Positions 1 through 6,576 are shown, counted from the first letter of the stretch. The stretch is 13,264 bases of DNA from Bacillota bacterium (GCA_023443925.1 JAEZSL010000301.1:1-13264); one strand, 5' to 3'. The notes: generated by a model not told the origin, from the letters alone. Made by a program: numbers and translations.

Positions 1-631
1 TATAAAGTTTATATGAGCAGAACAAATCATTTTGTACATTTACTGTTTTACACAGGAAGGCATGAACAGATAAAGTTGCGGCTGCGGTTTTCTGCCTTTC
101 TCCTGCAGCATTAATTTTGGGTACTGCTATCAATTTTACATAATCAAAAGCATCCCATTCTGTTATGATAAAGCTGACTTCCCTATAAATACCTCCATCA
201 TCTGCCCAGTCAAACCGGTTATTTAGAGGTAATGCCTCCGGGCTATAATGATTTTGCACACAGACAGTTAAGATATTTTCCTGGTTTATAAGGATGGTAT
301 GATTGGTATCCATCACAAAAGTTGTAAAACCGGAGTTATAATGCCTGCCTATGAGATTTCCGTTGACCCATATATCCGCATCCCGGTATACACCGTTAAA
401 TTGAATCCGGATTCTCTTGTTTTCCCAATCAGCTTCCGGAGTAAAATGATACTCATACCATGCCATGCCGCGATAATCCTGAGTCTCAGATTCTATGTTA
501 AAGGTATGTGGAATTGTAACCTCCCGGTAAACGGGTAAACCGGTTACCTGCCATTGCTCACTTAAACCTGCCTGCTCCTTATCAATTGTAAAACGCCATG
601 AATCATTTAACGGTTTCACGATTCTGCTCAT
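1..631 (-). CDS. Glycoside hydrolase family 2 enzyme (beta-galactosidase/beta-glucuronidase type), N-terminal part only
   Basis: Partial gene: 210 codons are visible and the rest lies beyond the left edge. The translation (begins MSRIVKPLND) shows the GH2 sugar-binding jelly roll: WYEY at about residues 58-61, FNGVYRDADIWVNG at 78-91 (the family's NGV...VWvNG strand) and DWADDGGIYREV at 141-152 (the W-DDGGIyRdV signature). A second, immunoglobulin-like domain begins near residue 160. The catalytic barrel with its two glutamates is off-window, so the substrate cannot be told; beta-galactosidase, beta-glucuronidase and beta-mannosidase-like members all share this part. There is no signal peptide, so it should act in the cytoplasm on imported oligosaccharides. 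The ATG at 631 is preceded, nine bases away, by AGGGGA (641-646 region). An upstream in-frame alternative is not supported: the overlapping ATG at 635 reads into a stop within 11 codons. It is divergent from an AraC regulator, and a possible operator lies 73-110 bases upstream of the start. Confidence 0.93.
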   Translation of the reverse strand, partial: MSRIVKPLNDSWRFTIDKEQAGLSEQWQVTGLPVYREVTIPHTFNIESETQDYRGMAWYEYHFTPEADWENKRIRIQFNGVYRDADIWVNGNLIGRHYNSGFTTFVMDTNHTILINQENILTVCVQNHYSPEALPLNNRFDWADDGGIYREVSFIITEWDAFDYVKLIAVPKINAAGERQKTAAATLSVHAFLCKTVNVQNDLFCSYKLY

Positions 632-703
632 TCATCAAAATCCCCTTTCATTTTAATATGTAAATATATTAAAACGTATTTTGCCTTGTGTCATTACTTA
701 TGT

Positions 704-741
704 TTGCGAAAGAATATTCTGAGCTTGCGAATGTAGTTTCT
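704..741 (-). promoter_or_regulatory. Putative AraC-type tandem operator (two 17-base half-sites, 21-base period)
   Basis: TTGCGAA occurs at 704-710 and again at 725-731, exactly 21 bases apart. Compared over 17 bases (704-720 and 725-741), the two copies agree at 13 positions: TTGCGAA, then G, A and TTCT at matching places. Direct 17-base half-sites on a 21-base period are the known architecture of AraC-family binding sites such as araI1-I2. The site lies 73-110 bases upstream of the GH2 start and beside an AraC-family gene, which suggests activation of the GH2 gene. No well-placed -35/-10 pair is obvious below it. Binding by the neighbouring regulator is inference. Confidence 0.5.
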
Positions 742-808
742 ATAAATTGAATTATTTACGGAACGACTATACAATTATTATAAAAAGGAATAATTAAAAA
801 GGAGTTAT

Positions 809-880
809 GATTATAAATTACCTCAGTGTTGTGATTATAAATTACCTCAGTGTTGTGATTATTAAATTGCCTCAGGGTAT
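809..880. repeat. 24-base tandem repeat, about three copies
   Basis: Two identical 24-base units (809-832 and 833-856) both carry ATAAATTACCTCAGTGTTGT. A third, diverged unit (857-880) carries TTAAATTGCCTCAGGG. The array ends two bases before the -35 box of the promoter at 883. It could be an upstream operator or UP-like element, or simply slippage-generated sequence. The repeat is certain; a function is not. Confidence 0.85.
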
Positions 881-882
881 TA

Positions 883-911
883 TTGACAATATGGGGCATG
901 TGTCGTATAAT
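883..911 (+). promoter_or_regulatory. Consensus sigma-A promoter upstream of the araC-type regulator
   Basis: TTGACA (883-888) is followed by 17 bases and TATAAT (906-911), a perfect match to both hexamers at the ideal spacing. Transcription would start near 918, giving a leader of about 200 bases before the regulator's GTG at 1117. A full-consensus promoter is surprising for a regulator gene and hints at control by a repressor or within the leader. Confidence 0.75.
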
Positions 912-930
912 TTTTTGAAATATCAATAGC

Positions 931-1010
931 TGCGTTCCCAAAATCGCAACGTGGTATTCCGCAAAGCGGGGCGTTCAGAACGGTGCGATGAGTTTTCAGA
1001 CACACCCTGG
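931..1010 (+). ncRNA. GC-rich, foldable 5' leader of the araC-type gene (possible structured RNA)
   Basis: This block has 44 G+C in 80 bases, against 20 in 80 just downstream. It can fold into a three-way arrangement: ATCGCA (943-948) pairs perfectly with TGCGAT (984-989) and encloses CCGC-AAA-GCGG (959-969) and CGTT-CAG-AACG (972-982). A further small hairpin, CACC-GTAT-GGTG, lies at 1041-1052. It sits between a consensus promoter and the regulator, so it would be transcribed as a leader. I do not recognise it as a known riboswitch, and there is no terminator-like hairpin with a U-tract in it. It could instead be a dispersed repeat. Confidence 0.35.
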
Positions 1011-1104
1011 ATATATCAATATAAATTAAACAAACAGATGCACCGTATGGTGTGATGAGATATAATAAGACTAATTATTTAGCAAAACAAGAAAAGAGAA
1101 TGTG

Positions 1105-1109
1105 GGAGG
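1105..1109 (+). promoter_or_regulatory. Shine-Dalgarno that sets the araC-type start at 1117
   Basis: GGAGG at 1105-1109 is seven bases before GTG at 1117. The longer reading frame starting with GTG at 1102 would place this site inside the coding sequence, so 1117 is the better start. ATG at 1126 is a second possibility. Confidence 0.75.
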
Positions 1110-1116
1110 CGGGAAA

Positions 1117-1959
1117 GTGAAACAAATGGTAGGTCATGTACTTCCAATATCCCAGGTTTATTTTGCAACACCAAGTAATCTTGCCCGTAAATTGTTTTTT
1201 TATATAACCTGCGCCGGTCATTTTTATTATGAAGAAGGTTATAAATTGGTTCGGAATCAATATAACAGCTATTTAATTATGTATATATTAAATGGCAGTG
1301 CGAAAGTAAATTATCATAATAAAGTATATTCTGCTGCGAAAGGTGATACGGTATTTTTAAACTGTTATAAGCCCCATGGATATGTATCAGGCAGTAATCT
1401 GGAAACACTGTGGGTTCATTTTGACGGCTTACAGGCTGCGGAGTATTATAATGAGATTAATAAGCTGCACGATGATTGTATTATCCAGCTAAAGAACCCT
1501 TATCCGGTCATTAACGGGATTAACAAAATAATTCATATGCACAGTGAGGGCGGTAACATAGAGGAAGCTGTGCAATCAGCATACCTGTCTAAAATTCTGG
1601 CAGCGCTTTTCTCAAATCCCCAGCTGGATACGGATGAGAAGAGTACACTGATCGAAGATACCATTTCTTATATCGAAGCTCATATTTCAGAAGAATTATG
1701 TATTAATGATCTTGCCAAACACGTTGCTGTAAGCAAATTTCATTTCTCCAGAGTCTTTAAAAAGGAAACCGGATATACGGTCCAGGAGTACATCACAAAG
1801 GCAAGGATTACGAATGCCAAGGTATTGCTAAAAAGTACAGGTTTAAGTCTGAAAGAAATAGCATTCCGATGTGGTTTTTCCAATGCTTCCAGCTTTTCCA
1901 ATGCATTTAAAAGAAACGCCGCCATGACACCGGGGAAATTCCGCAAAACTATAATATAA
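1117..1959 (+). CDS. AraC-family transcriptional regulator with N-terminal cupin sensor domain (paralogue 1)
   Basis: A 280-residue DNA-binding regulator when read from the GTG at 1117. The N-terminal half (about residues 10-150) has the AraC-type cupin pattern for sugar sensing, with SYLIMYILNGSAKV, a KGDTVFLNC strand, PHGY and LWVHFDG. The C-terminal hundred residues hold the two helix-turn-helix motifs: LCINDLAKHVAVSKFHFSRV and LKEIAFRCGFSNASSFSNAF, followed by TPGKFRK. It is 858 bases or less, typical for the family. It stands divergent from a GH2 gene and just upstream of rhaB-rhaA, so it is a candidate activator of either; its position resembles RhaS/RhaR-like regulators but the ligand cannot be read from sequence. 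It is transcribed from a consensus promoter with a long leader and ends at a strong terminator. A paralogue lies at 8268. Confidence 0.93.
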   Translation: MKQMVGHVLPISQVYFATPSNLARKLFFYITCAGHFYYEEGYKLVRNQYNSYLIMYILNGSAKVNYHNKVYSAAKGDTVFLNCYKPHGYVSGSNLETLWVHFDGLQAAEYYNEINKLHDDCIIQLKNPYPVINGINKIIHMHSEGGNIEEAVQSAYLSKILAALFSNPQLDTDEKSTLIEDTISYIEAHISEELCINDLAKHVAVSKFHFSRVFKKETGYTVQEYITKARITNAKVLLKSTGLSLKEIAFRCGFSNASSFSNAFKRNAAMTPGKFRKTII

Positions 1960-2002
1960 ACAGCAGGTGTATCACCGAAGTATAATCTTTAGTTGATTCT
2001 GC

Positions 2003-2041
2003 AAATAAGGACGTTATTTTAAAAAAATAGCGTCCTTATTT
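2003..2041 (+). terminator. Rho-independent terminator after the araC-type gene
   Basis: AAATAAGGACG (2003-2013) pairs perfectly with CGTCCTTATTT (2031-2041). The pairing continues inward through a T-G wobble and TATTTT/AAAATA to a three-base AAA loop, for an 18-pair stem. A run of mostly T follows. The A-run before the stem means it may also work on the opposite strand. It separates the regulator's transcript from rhaB. Confidence 0.85.
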
Positions 2042-2057
2042 TTTATTTTAATTAAGG

Positions 2058-2063
2058 TATAAT
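2058..2063 (+). promoter_or_regulatory. Likely -10 box of the rhaB promoter
   Basis: TATAAT at 2058-2063 lies 54 bases before the rhaB ATG. At 17 bases upstream there is only CTTATT, inside the terminator's right arm, so the -35 is poor. A good -10 without a -35 is typical of a promoter that needs an activator such as an AraC-family protein; that dependence is inference. Confidence 0.45.
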
Positions 2064-2116
2064 AATGGTACCGGATAAATAGTGCATAAAATATTAAAAG
2101 GAAGTGAGGATAATAT

Positions 2117-3526
2117 ATGCAAAAATACTATTTAGCAGTCGATATTGGTGCATCCAGCGGCAGACATATTTTAGGCAGCCTGGTAGACGGTAAAATTACT
2201 TTGGAAGAAATCTACCGCTTTGACAACGGTCTTGTAAAAAAAGACGGTTATTTATGCTGGGATTTGGACCGGCTTATTACGGAAATCAAAAACGGTCTTA
2301 AAAAATGCAGTGAAATAGGTAAAGTTCCTGTCAGTATGGGAATTGATACCTGGGCAGTGGATTTTGTTTTATTGGATGCAAAGGATCAAGTCCTTGGCGA
2401 TACCGTAGGATACCGTGACCACAGGACTTTTGGTATGGATACAAAAGTATATGTAAAAATTACGGAAAAAGAATTATACAATAAGACCGGAATACAAAAA
2501 CAGATTTTTAATACCATCTATCAATTGATGGCTGTTAAAACACGAAACCCGGAGCATATGGATAACGCCCGAAGCTTTTTGATGATTCCGGACTATTTTA
2601 ACTTTTTACTTACCGGCAATAAGCGGTCGGAATACACCAACGCAACCACGACCCAGTTAGTAAGTCCAGTAACGAAGGAATGGGACCTGGAGATAATTGA
2701 TAAATTAGGTTATAACCAGCAGATGTTTCATGAAATATCCCTTCCGGGAACGGTAGTCGGAAATTTTTCTGATCAAATACGGGAGGAAGTGGGTTTTGAC
2801 TGCGAAGTAATCCTGCCGGCTACCCATGATACCGGTTCTGCCGTTTTATCCGTTCCTGCCAATGACGATGATTACCTGTATATCAGCTCAGGAACCTGGT
2901 CTCTTATGGGAATTGAAAGAAAAGAAGCGGATTGCAGTAAGGCGAGCAAAGCTGCGAATTTCACCAATGAAGGCGGGTATGACTATCGGTTCCGTTATCT
3001 TAAGAATATCATGGGCTTATGGATGATACAGTCCGTACGGCATGAATTAGAGGATGCATATACTTTTGCGGAACTTTGTGAACTGGCGAAGGAAGCGGAT
3101 GATTTTACTTCCAGGGTGGATGTCAATGCGGAGTGTTTTTTATCACCGGATAACATGACGGAAGCAATCAGAAAGTATTGCCGGGATTCCAACCAGAAAG
3201 AACCGGATACTACAGGGGAACTTGCTGCCTGCATATATCACAGTCTGGCTTCCGGTTATGCGGATACGGTAAAGGAAATCGAAACGATTACCGGAAGGGC
3301 ATATTCCAGAATCCATATCGTAGGAGGAGGCTCTAATGCGGATTATCTGAATGAATTAACGGCGGAATATACCAAAAAGGATGTCTATGCCGGCCCTACC
3401 GAGGCAACAGCCATAGGCAATATCCTGGCACAGTTGTTAAAAGCCGGGGAATTTACAAGCATTGAGGAGGGCAGGACCGGTGTATTTAAATCCTTCCCCA
3501 TTAAGAAGTTTGGTAAAAAAATATAG
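2117..3526 (+). CDS. rhaB: Rhamnulokinase
   Basis: Phosphorylates L-rhamnulose with ATP to L-rhamnulose 1-phosphate in the cytoplasm, the second step of L-rhamnose catabolism. The 469-residue protein is a FGGY-family sugar kinase close in length to E. coli RhaB (489). It opens with the phosphate-binding DIGASSGR (residues 9-16). It carries GIDTWAVDFVLLD and TGIQKQIFNTIYQL, which are typical of rhamnulokinases; the catalytic aspartate in PATHDTGSA is residue 238, matching Asp237 of the E. coli enzyme. ISSGTWSLMG and HIVGGGSNADYL (ATP-binding domain, around 402-407) complete the family set. The ATG at 2117 has GAGGA (2106-2110) six bases upstream. Rhamnose isomerase follows after 186 bases of repeat-rich spacer, so the two probably share a transcript. 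Xylulose and glycerol kinases share the fold but lack the rhamnulose-type motifs. Confidence 0.97.
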   Translation: MQKYYLAVDIGASSGRHILGSLVDGKITLEEIYRFDNGLVKKDGYLCWDLDRLITEIKNGLKKCSEIGKVPVSMGIDTWAVDFVLLDAKDQVLGDTVGYRDHRTFGMDTKVYVKITEKELYNKTGIQKQIFNTIYQLMAVKTRNPEHMDNARSFLMIPDYFNFLLTGNKRSEYTNATTTQLVSPVTKEWDLEIIDKLGYNQQMFHEISLPGTVVGNFSDQIREEVGFDCEVILPATHDTGSAVLSVPANDDDYLYISSGTWSLMGIERKEADCSKASKAANFTNEGGYDYRFRYLKNIMGLWMIQSVRHELEDAYTFAELCELAKEADDFTSRVDVNAECFLSPDNMTEAIRKYCRDSNQKEPDTTGELAACIYHSLASGYADTVKEIETITGRAYSRIHIVGGGSNADYLNELTAEYTKKDVYAGPTEATAIGNILAQLLKAGEFTSIEEGRTGVFKSFPIKKFGKKI

Positions 3527-3666
3527 GAACTTAAAAATATAACAACTTAAAAACATAAGAACTTAAAAATATAAGAACTTAAAAAAATACAGGAACTTAA
3601 AAATATAAGAACTTAAATAATATAAGAACTTAAGTAATATAGGAACTTAAAACATATAGGAACCCC
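3521..3666 (+). repeat. AT-rich tandem repeat array between rhaB and rhaA
   Basis: About nine copies of a 16-18-base unit, consensus ATATAAGAACTTAAAA, fill the rhaB-rhaA gap. Starts are near 3521, 3537, 3553, 3569, 3587, 3603, 3620, 3637 and a degraded last one near 3654. The invariant core in most copies is GAACTTAA; the second copy has CAACTTAA. The first copy overlaps the rhaB stop codon (TAG at 3524-3526). There are no unique spacers, so it is not a CRISPR array. A small hairpin, CTGCC-TGTAC-GGCAG (3673-3687), follows just before the rhaA ribosome binding site. Replication slippage would explain the array; a role in mRNA stability is possible. Confidence 0.9.
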
Positions 3667-3700
3667 AAATATCTGCCTGTACGGCAGTAGGTTTAGAAAA

Positions 3701-3704
3701 GGAG
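3701..3704 (+). promoter_or_regulatory. Shine-Dalgarno that sets the rhaA start at 3713
   Basis: AAAAGGAG ends at 3704, eight bases before ATG at 3713. An in-frame GTG at 3707 would be only two bases from it, so the ATG is preferred. This gives a protein beginning [10 protein letters not shown]. Confidence 0.75.
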
Positions 3705-3712
3705 AAGTGAAT

Positions 3713-4966
3713 ATGAATACAAAACAAAGATATGAATCAGCCAGAGAAATTTATACCAATATGGGTGTAGACACGGAGAAAGCCATAGAACGTTTAAAAG
3801 CAGTGGCGGTATCCATGCATTGCTGGCAGGGTGATGATGTAGCAGGCTTTGAAGGAGAAGGCCAGTTATCCGGCGGCATTCAGGCAACCGGCAATTATCC
3901 TGGTAAAGCCAGAAATCCGGAAGAATTAATGGCAGACATTGATAAAGCCTTAAGCCTTATCCCGGGAACCCACAGAATAAACCTGCATGCCAACTATGCC
4001 ATTTTTGCACCTGGCGAAACTGCTGACAGGGATAAGCTGGAACCAAAACATTTTGAAAAATGGGTGGAATTTGCCAAAGAAAGAGGTCTTGGAATCGACT
4101 TTAACCCTACTTATTTCTCACATCCAAAGGCTGACGGATTAACTCTGTCCAGCGAAGACGAAGCCATAAGAAAGTTCTGGATTGATCACGGAAAAGCCTG
4201 CCTTCGTATATCTGAATATTTTGCAAGAGAATTAAAAAAACCCTGCTTAATGAACATATGGATTCCCGATGGTTTTAAAGATATTCCGGCCGACCGTTTA
4301 AGCCCCAGAGCCAGGTTAAAGGACTCTCTGGACCAGATACTGTCCATCGGATATGACAAAGCTCTGGTGAATGTTGCGGTAGAGTCAAAAGTATTTGGTA
4401 TCGGACTGGAAGCCTGCACAGTTGGTTCCCACGAGTTTTATATGAATTATGCAGCCAAAAACAACATTCTTTGTTTACTGGATAACGGTCATTATCATCC
4501 TACGGAAGTGGTTTCCGATAAAATACCTTCCATGCTCCTTTTCTCCGATAAACTGGCCCTTCATGTAACAAGACCGATCCGTTGGGATAGTGACCATGTG
4601 GTTTTATTTGATGATGAATTAAAGGAAATTGCGAAAGAAATCGTTAGATGTGATGCGCTTGACCGGGTATTGATTGGTCTGGATTACTTTGATGCAAGTA
4701 TTAACCGTGTTTCTGCCTGGGTTGTGGGTATGAGAAATATGCAAAAGGCACTTTTATTTGCCATGCTCCAGCCAAATGCTAAACTGAAAGAATTACAGGA
4801 CGGCAGAAACTTTACGGAGCTTATGATGCTGCAGGAGGAATTAAAACTTTATCCTTTTGCCGATGTATGGAACTATTACTGTGAATTAAACCAGGTACCG
4901 GTAAGAGAAGAATGGTTTGAAGAAATTAAGAAGTATGAAAGCGAAGTACTGGCTAAGAGGGTATAA
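3713..4966 (+). CDS. rhaA: L-rhamnose isomerase
   Basis: Interconverts L-rhamnose and L-rhamnulose in the cytoplasm, the first step of the pathway, using divalent metal ions. Read from ATG 3713 it has 417 residues, against 419 in E. coli. The similarity is evident throughout: [72 protein letters not shown] and [14 protein letters not shown]. The residues corresponding to the E. coli metal ligands Glu234, Asp267, His294 and Asp334 are Glu224, Asp257, His284 and Asp324, all present, so the enzyme should be active. It follows rhaB after a repeat-filled spacer with its own good ribosome binding site. The rhamnulose-1-phosphate aldolase gene that usually comes next is absent; an inverted-repeat element and an unrelated kinase gene are there instead. 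Confidence 0.98.
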   Translation: MNTKQRYESAREIYTNMGVDTEKAIERLKAVAVSMHCWQGDDVAGFEGEGQLSGGIQATGNYPGKARNPEELMADIDKALSLIPGTHRINLHANYAIFAPGETADRDKLEPKHFEKWVEFAKERGLGIDFNPTYFSHPKADGLTLSSEDEAIRKFWIDHGKACLRISEYFARELKKPCLMNIWIPDGFKDIPADRLSPRARLKDSLDQILSIGYDKALVNVAVESKVFGIGLEACTVGSHEFYMNYAAKNNILCLLDNGHYHPTEVVSDKIPSMLLFSDKLALHVTRPIRWDSDHVVLFDDELKEIAKEIVRCDALDRVLIGLDYFDASINRVSAWVVGMRNMQKALLFAMLQPNAKLKELQDGRNFTELMMLQEELKLYPFADVWNYYCELNQVPVREEWFEEIKKYESEVLAKRV

Positions 4967-5041
4967 TCAAGTAATATCGGGATTTATCATTCATTCATAA
5001 ATACACAAAATTACTATTAAAATACACAGACTATAAATGAA

Positions 5042-5106
5042 CTGACCCCCCACGAGTTAGATGATATAATCCTCCCAAAATCTAACTTATGAGAGGTCAG
5101 CTTTTT
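5042..5106 (+). repeat. Head-to-head insertion-sequence-like ends / imperfect hairpin, possibly a terminator
   Basis: A 21-base left arm (5042-5062) and right arm (5080-5100) are inverted copies around a 17-base centre. CTGACC pairs with GGTCAG at the outer ends and AGTTAGAT with ATCTAACT at the inner ends, with a partly matched middle. CTTTTT follows directly, so transcribed RNA could act as a terminator for rhaA. The arm pattern (CTGACCCCC...AGTTAGAT) resembles terminal repeats of IS3/IS150-group insertion sequences from memory. With only 17 bases between the arms it would be a relic or a very small MITE. The inverted repeat is certain; the IS origin is tentative. Confidence 0.6.
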
Positions 5107-5141
5107 ATGTCAGTGTTTTTTTTGTAACTTTATATGTAAAA

Positions 5142-5170
5142 TTGTGCTATATTTCTGTATATGTTATAAT
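5142..5170 (+). promoter_or_regulatory. Sigma-A promoter of the APH-like kinase gene
   Basis: TTGTGC (5142-5147), 17 bases, then TATAAT (5165-5170), with TG near the -10. The start would be near 5177, about 100 bases before the kinase ATG. This gives the gene expression independent of the rhamnose operon. Confidence 0.6.
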
Positions 5171-5276
5171 TGGTTATGAAATCTCAAGGGATTTATTAGA
5201 ACTACCCAAATAGAACATCTAAGGTTTAAGCTTAAAATAAATATATTGAATAAGTAAAAGGCGGGTATAAGTAAAA

Positions 5277-6185
5277 ATGAATACGGAAGTGTTTGAGTTT
5301 TCTGATGAACAATTATCATGTATTAGAAATAGATGGAACGAGAATTACGTGGAACGATTAATATATGCACTTAGAGAGTGTAGCAAGAAGTGGGAACTTA
5401 TAGATATTCAACTAATGCCATTTTATTCCCAGAATTGCATTTTTACCTGTTTCTCTAAAAAGTATGGTGATGTTGTGTTGAAAATCGGAAACCATTCACT
5501 TTCAAACGAATATAACTGCTTGTGTGAGTTTCATGGCAGAAATGTTTGCAAGGTTTATGAATATGACAAAGTAAATGAAGCGATATTGCAGCAGAGAATA
5601 CTTCCTGGCATCTCACTTTTAAAGGAAAAAAATCAAGATGAAAGAATAAAGATATTTGTTTCACTATTTCAAAGATTACATATAATACCTGAAAAAATAG
5701 ACTTGTTTATGCCATTCTCCGACAAGGTAAAGCAAAGATTAGAATACATAAAGACCAGAGAAGATTGTAAAATTTTTTTATCCATGGCAGATAAAGCTGA
5801 AAAACTGTTTGAATCTATTTCATTAAAATATAATGATAAAAAATTATTACACGGAGACCTGCATCAGGAGAATATTCTTTTAAATATAGATGGTAAGTAT
5901 TCGATTATTGATGCGAATGGAGCAATTGGGGACCCTGTATTTGAGGTATCAAGATTTATTATGCTGGAATTTGCTGATAATCTGACAGGTGGTAAAGATA
6001 ATGCAATAAAGGAACTGGTTAACAAATTAAGTATGTGTCTGAATATACCAGAGGAGATATTACTGCAATGCTTATTTATTGACAATATTTTATGGCTTTG
6101 TTCAGATTTAGAGAATGGTGAAACTTTAGACGAATCACAATTAATTATTGACAATATCGCAGTGGTTGCTAAATTAGTGAACTAA
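5277..6185 (+). CDS. APH(6)-like aminoglycoside/small-molecule phosphotransferase family protein
   Basis: A 302-residue kinase-like protein of the aminoglycoside phosphotransferase superfamily. The Brenner-type motif HGDLHQEN (192-199) supplies the catalytic Asp194 and Asn199, and IIDANGAIGDP supplies the metal-binding Asp212. The N-lobe has VVLKIG (ATP-lysine strand), followed by ILQQRILPGISL. The order and the IID-x-x-G-x-x-GDP-x-FEV pattern resemble the APH(6) streptomycin/hydroxyurea kinase family, whose members are about 280-310 residues. Substrate is unknown; it may act on an antibiotic, a nucleoside or a metabolite, and resistance should not be assumed. It has its own promoter and a weak, distant ribosome binding site (AAGGCGGG, 5258-5265). 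Three sampled 60-base lines contain 50 G+C in 180, far below a sampled line of rhaA (29 of 60). With the adjacent IS-like repeat, this suggests horizontal acquisition. Confidence 0.82.
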   Translation: MNTEVFEFSDEQLSCIRNRWNENYVERLIYALRECSKKWELIDIQLMPFYSQNCIFTCFSKKYGDVVLKIGNHSLSNEYNCLCEFHGRNVCKVYEYDKVNEAILQQRILPGISLLKEKNQDERIKIFVSLFQRLHIIPEKIDLFMPFSDKVKQRLEYIKTREDCKIFLSMADKAEKLFESISLKYNDKKLLHGDLHQENILLNIDGKYSIIDANGAIGDPVFEVSRFIMLEFADNLTGGKDNAIKELVNKLSMCLNIPEEILLQCLFIDNILWLCSDLENGETLDESQLIIDNIAVVAKLVN

Positions 6186-6576
6186 AACAGATATATAATA
6201 TTGATAATTCGTGAGTTATTTGCAGACATATAGTACTAATTAGAGGGACAAATAATAACAAAAGCCTTCTTGTTATTTCAAGATACTGATTTAAACAAGC
6301 AATTATACTTTCATCTTAAAATGAATACATGAATTTAATACGTTTCATTTTATTTGCAGTATATTCAAAAACCACAAAAACGTAATTTTTTGTGGTTTTT
6401 AAAATTTAATGGTTTCGAGATGAATTTTAGGTTGTAGTTATTGTTAATCTCAAAGCAAGAAAACCCAATCTGTAAATAGTATTCAGTATTCTTATTGTTT
6501 TATTGCTTTAAGCAAACGTAACGTATCCTTGTTATCCTCTTGCGTTATAATGTTTTTATAATGGATAAGACTTATG
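6186..6576. other. Convergent spacer between APH-like kinase and isomerase homologue
   Basis: A 391-base AT-rich gap between two convergent genes. It contains one strong symmetrical terminator (6367-6400) and otherwise nothing I can support. A short palindrome, ATAAG-A-CTTAT, near 6564 is too small to interpret. There is no reading frame with a ribosome binding site. Confidence 0.75.
6367..6400. terminator. Bidirectional terminator between convergent genes
   Basis: AAAAACCACAAAAA (6367-6380) pairs perfectly with TTTTTGTGGTTTTT (6387-6400) around a six-base loop, CGTAAT. The T-ending arm gives a U-tract in either direction, so it can serve the kinase gene on the plus strand and the isomerase homologue on the minus strand, although it lies about 175 bases beyond the latter's stop. 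Confidence 0.85.

Larger units (their letters stand above)
632..1116. other. Divergent spacer between GH2 gene and araC-type regulator
   Basis: This 485-base non-coding spacer is unusually rich in structure. From left to right it holds the GH2 ribosome binding site, a 21-base-spaced direct repeat (704-741), AT-rich sequence, a 24-base tandem repeat (809-880), a consensus plus-strand promoter (883-911), a GC-rich foldable block (931-1010, 44 G+C of 80 by count) and an AT-rich tail (1011-1090, 20 of 80) that leads into the regulator's Shine-Dalgarno. I see no credible protein-coding gene. The minus-strand reading frame across 756-941 is made of the tandem repeat itself. Confidence 0.8.
4967..5276. 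other. Spacer between rhaA and the APH-like kinase
   Basis: This 310-base AT-rich gap holds an imperfect inverted repeat resembling insertion-sequence ends (5042-5100), which may also terminate rhaA transcription, and a promoter for the downstream kinase (5142-5170). I see no gene in it. The sequence from 5171 to the kinase's ribosome binding site is plain AT-rich leader. Confidence 0.75.

Noticed and set aside
299..538. 79-codon plus-strand open frame
   Set aside because: It lies antisense within the GH2 gene, whose translation shows clear family motifs; the frame has no ribosome binding site or recognisable product.
756..941. 61-codon minus-strand open frame in the divergent spacer
   Set aside because: Its repeated NHNTEVIY segments are only the translation of the 24-base tandem repeat, and there is no plausible ribosome binding site.
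1102..1116. Extended N-terminus (MGGGK) for the first AraC regulator
   Set aside because: It would place the GGAGG Shine-Dalgarno inside the coding sequence; GTG at 1117 has correct spacing.
3521..3666. CRISPR array
   Set aside because: The repeats are contiguous, 16-18 bases long and AT-rich, without unique spacers or nearby cas genes.
5037..5276. Intact insertion sequence
   Set aside because: Only end-like inverted repeats are visible; there is no transposase coding sequence and only 17 bases between the arms.
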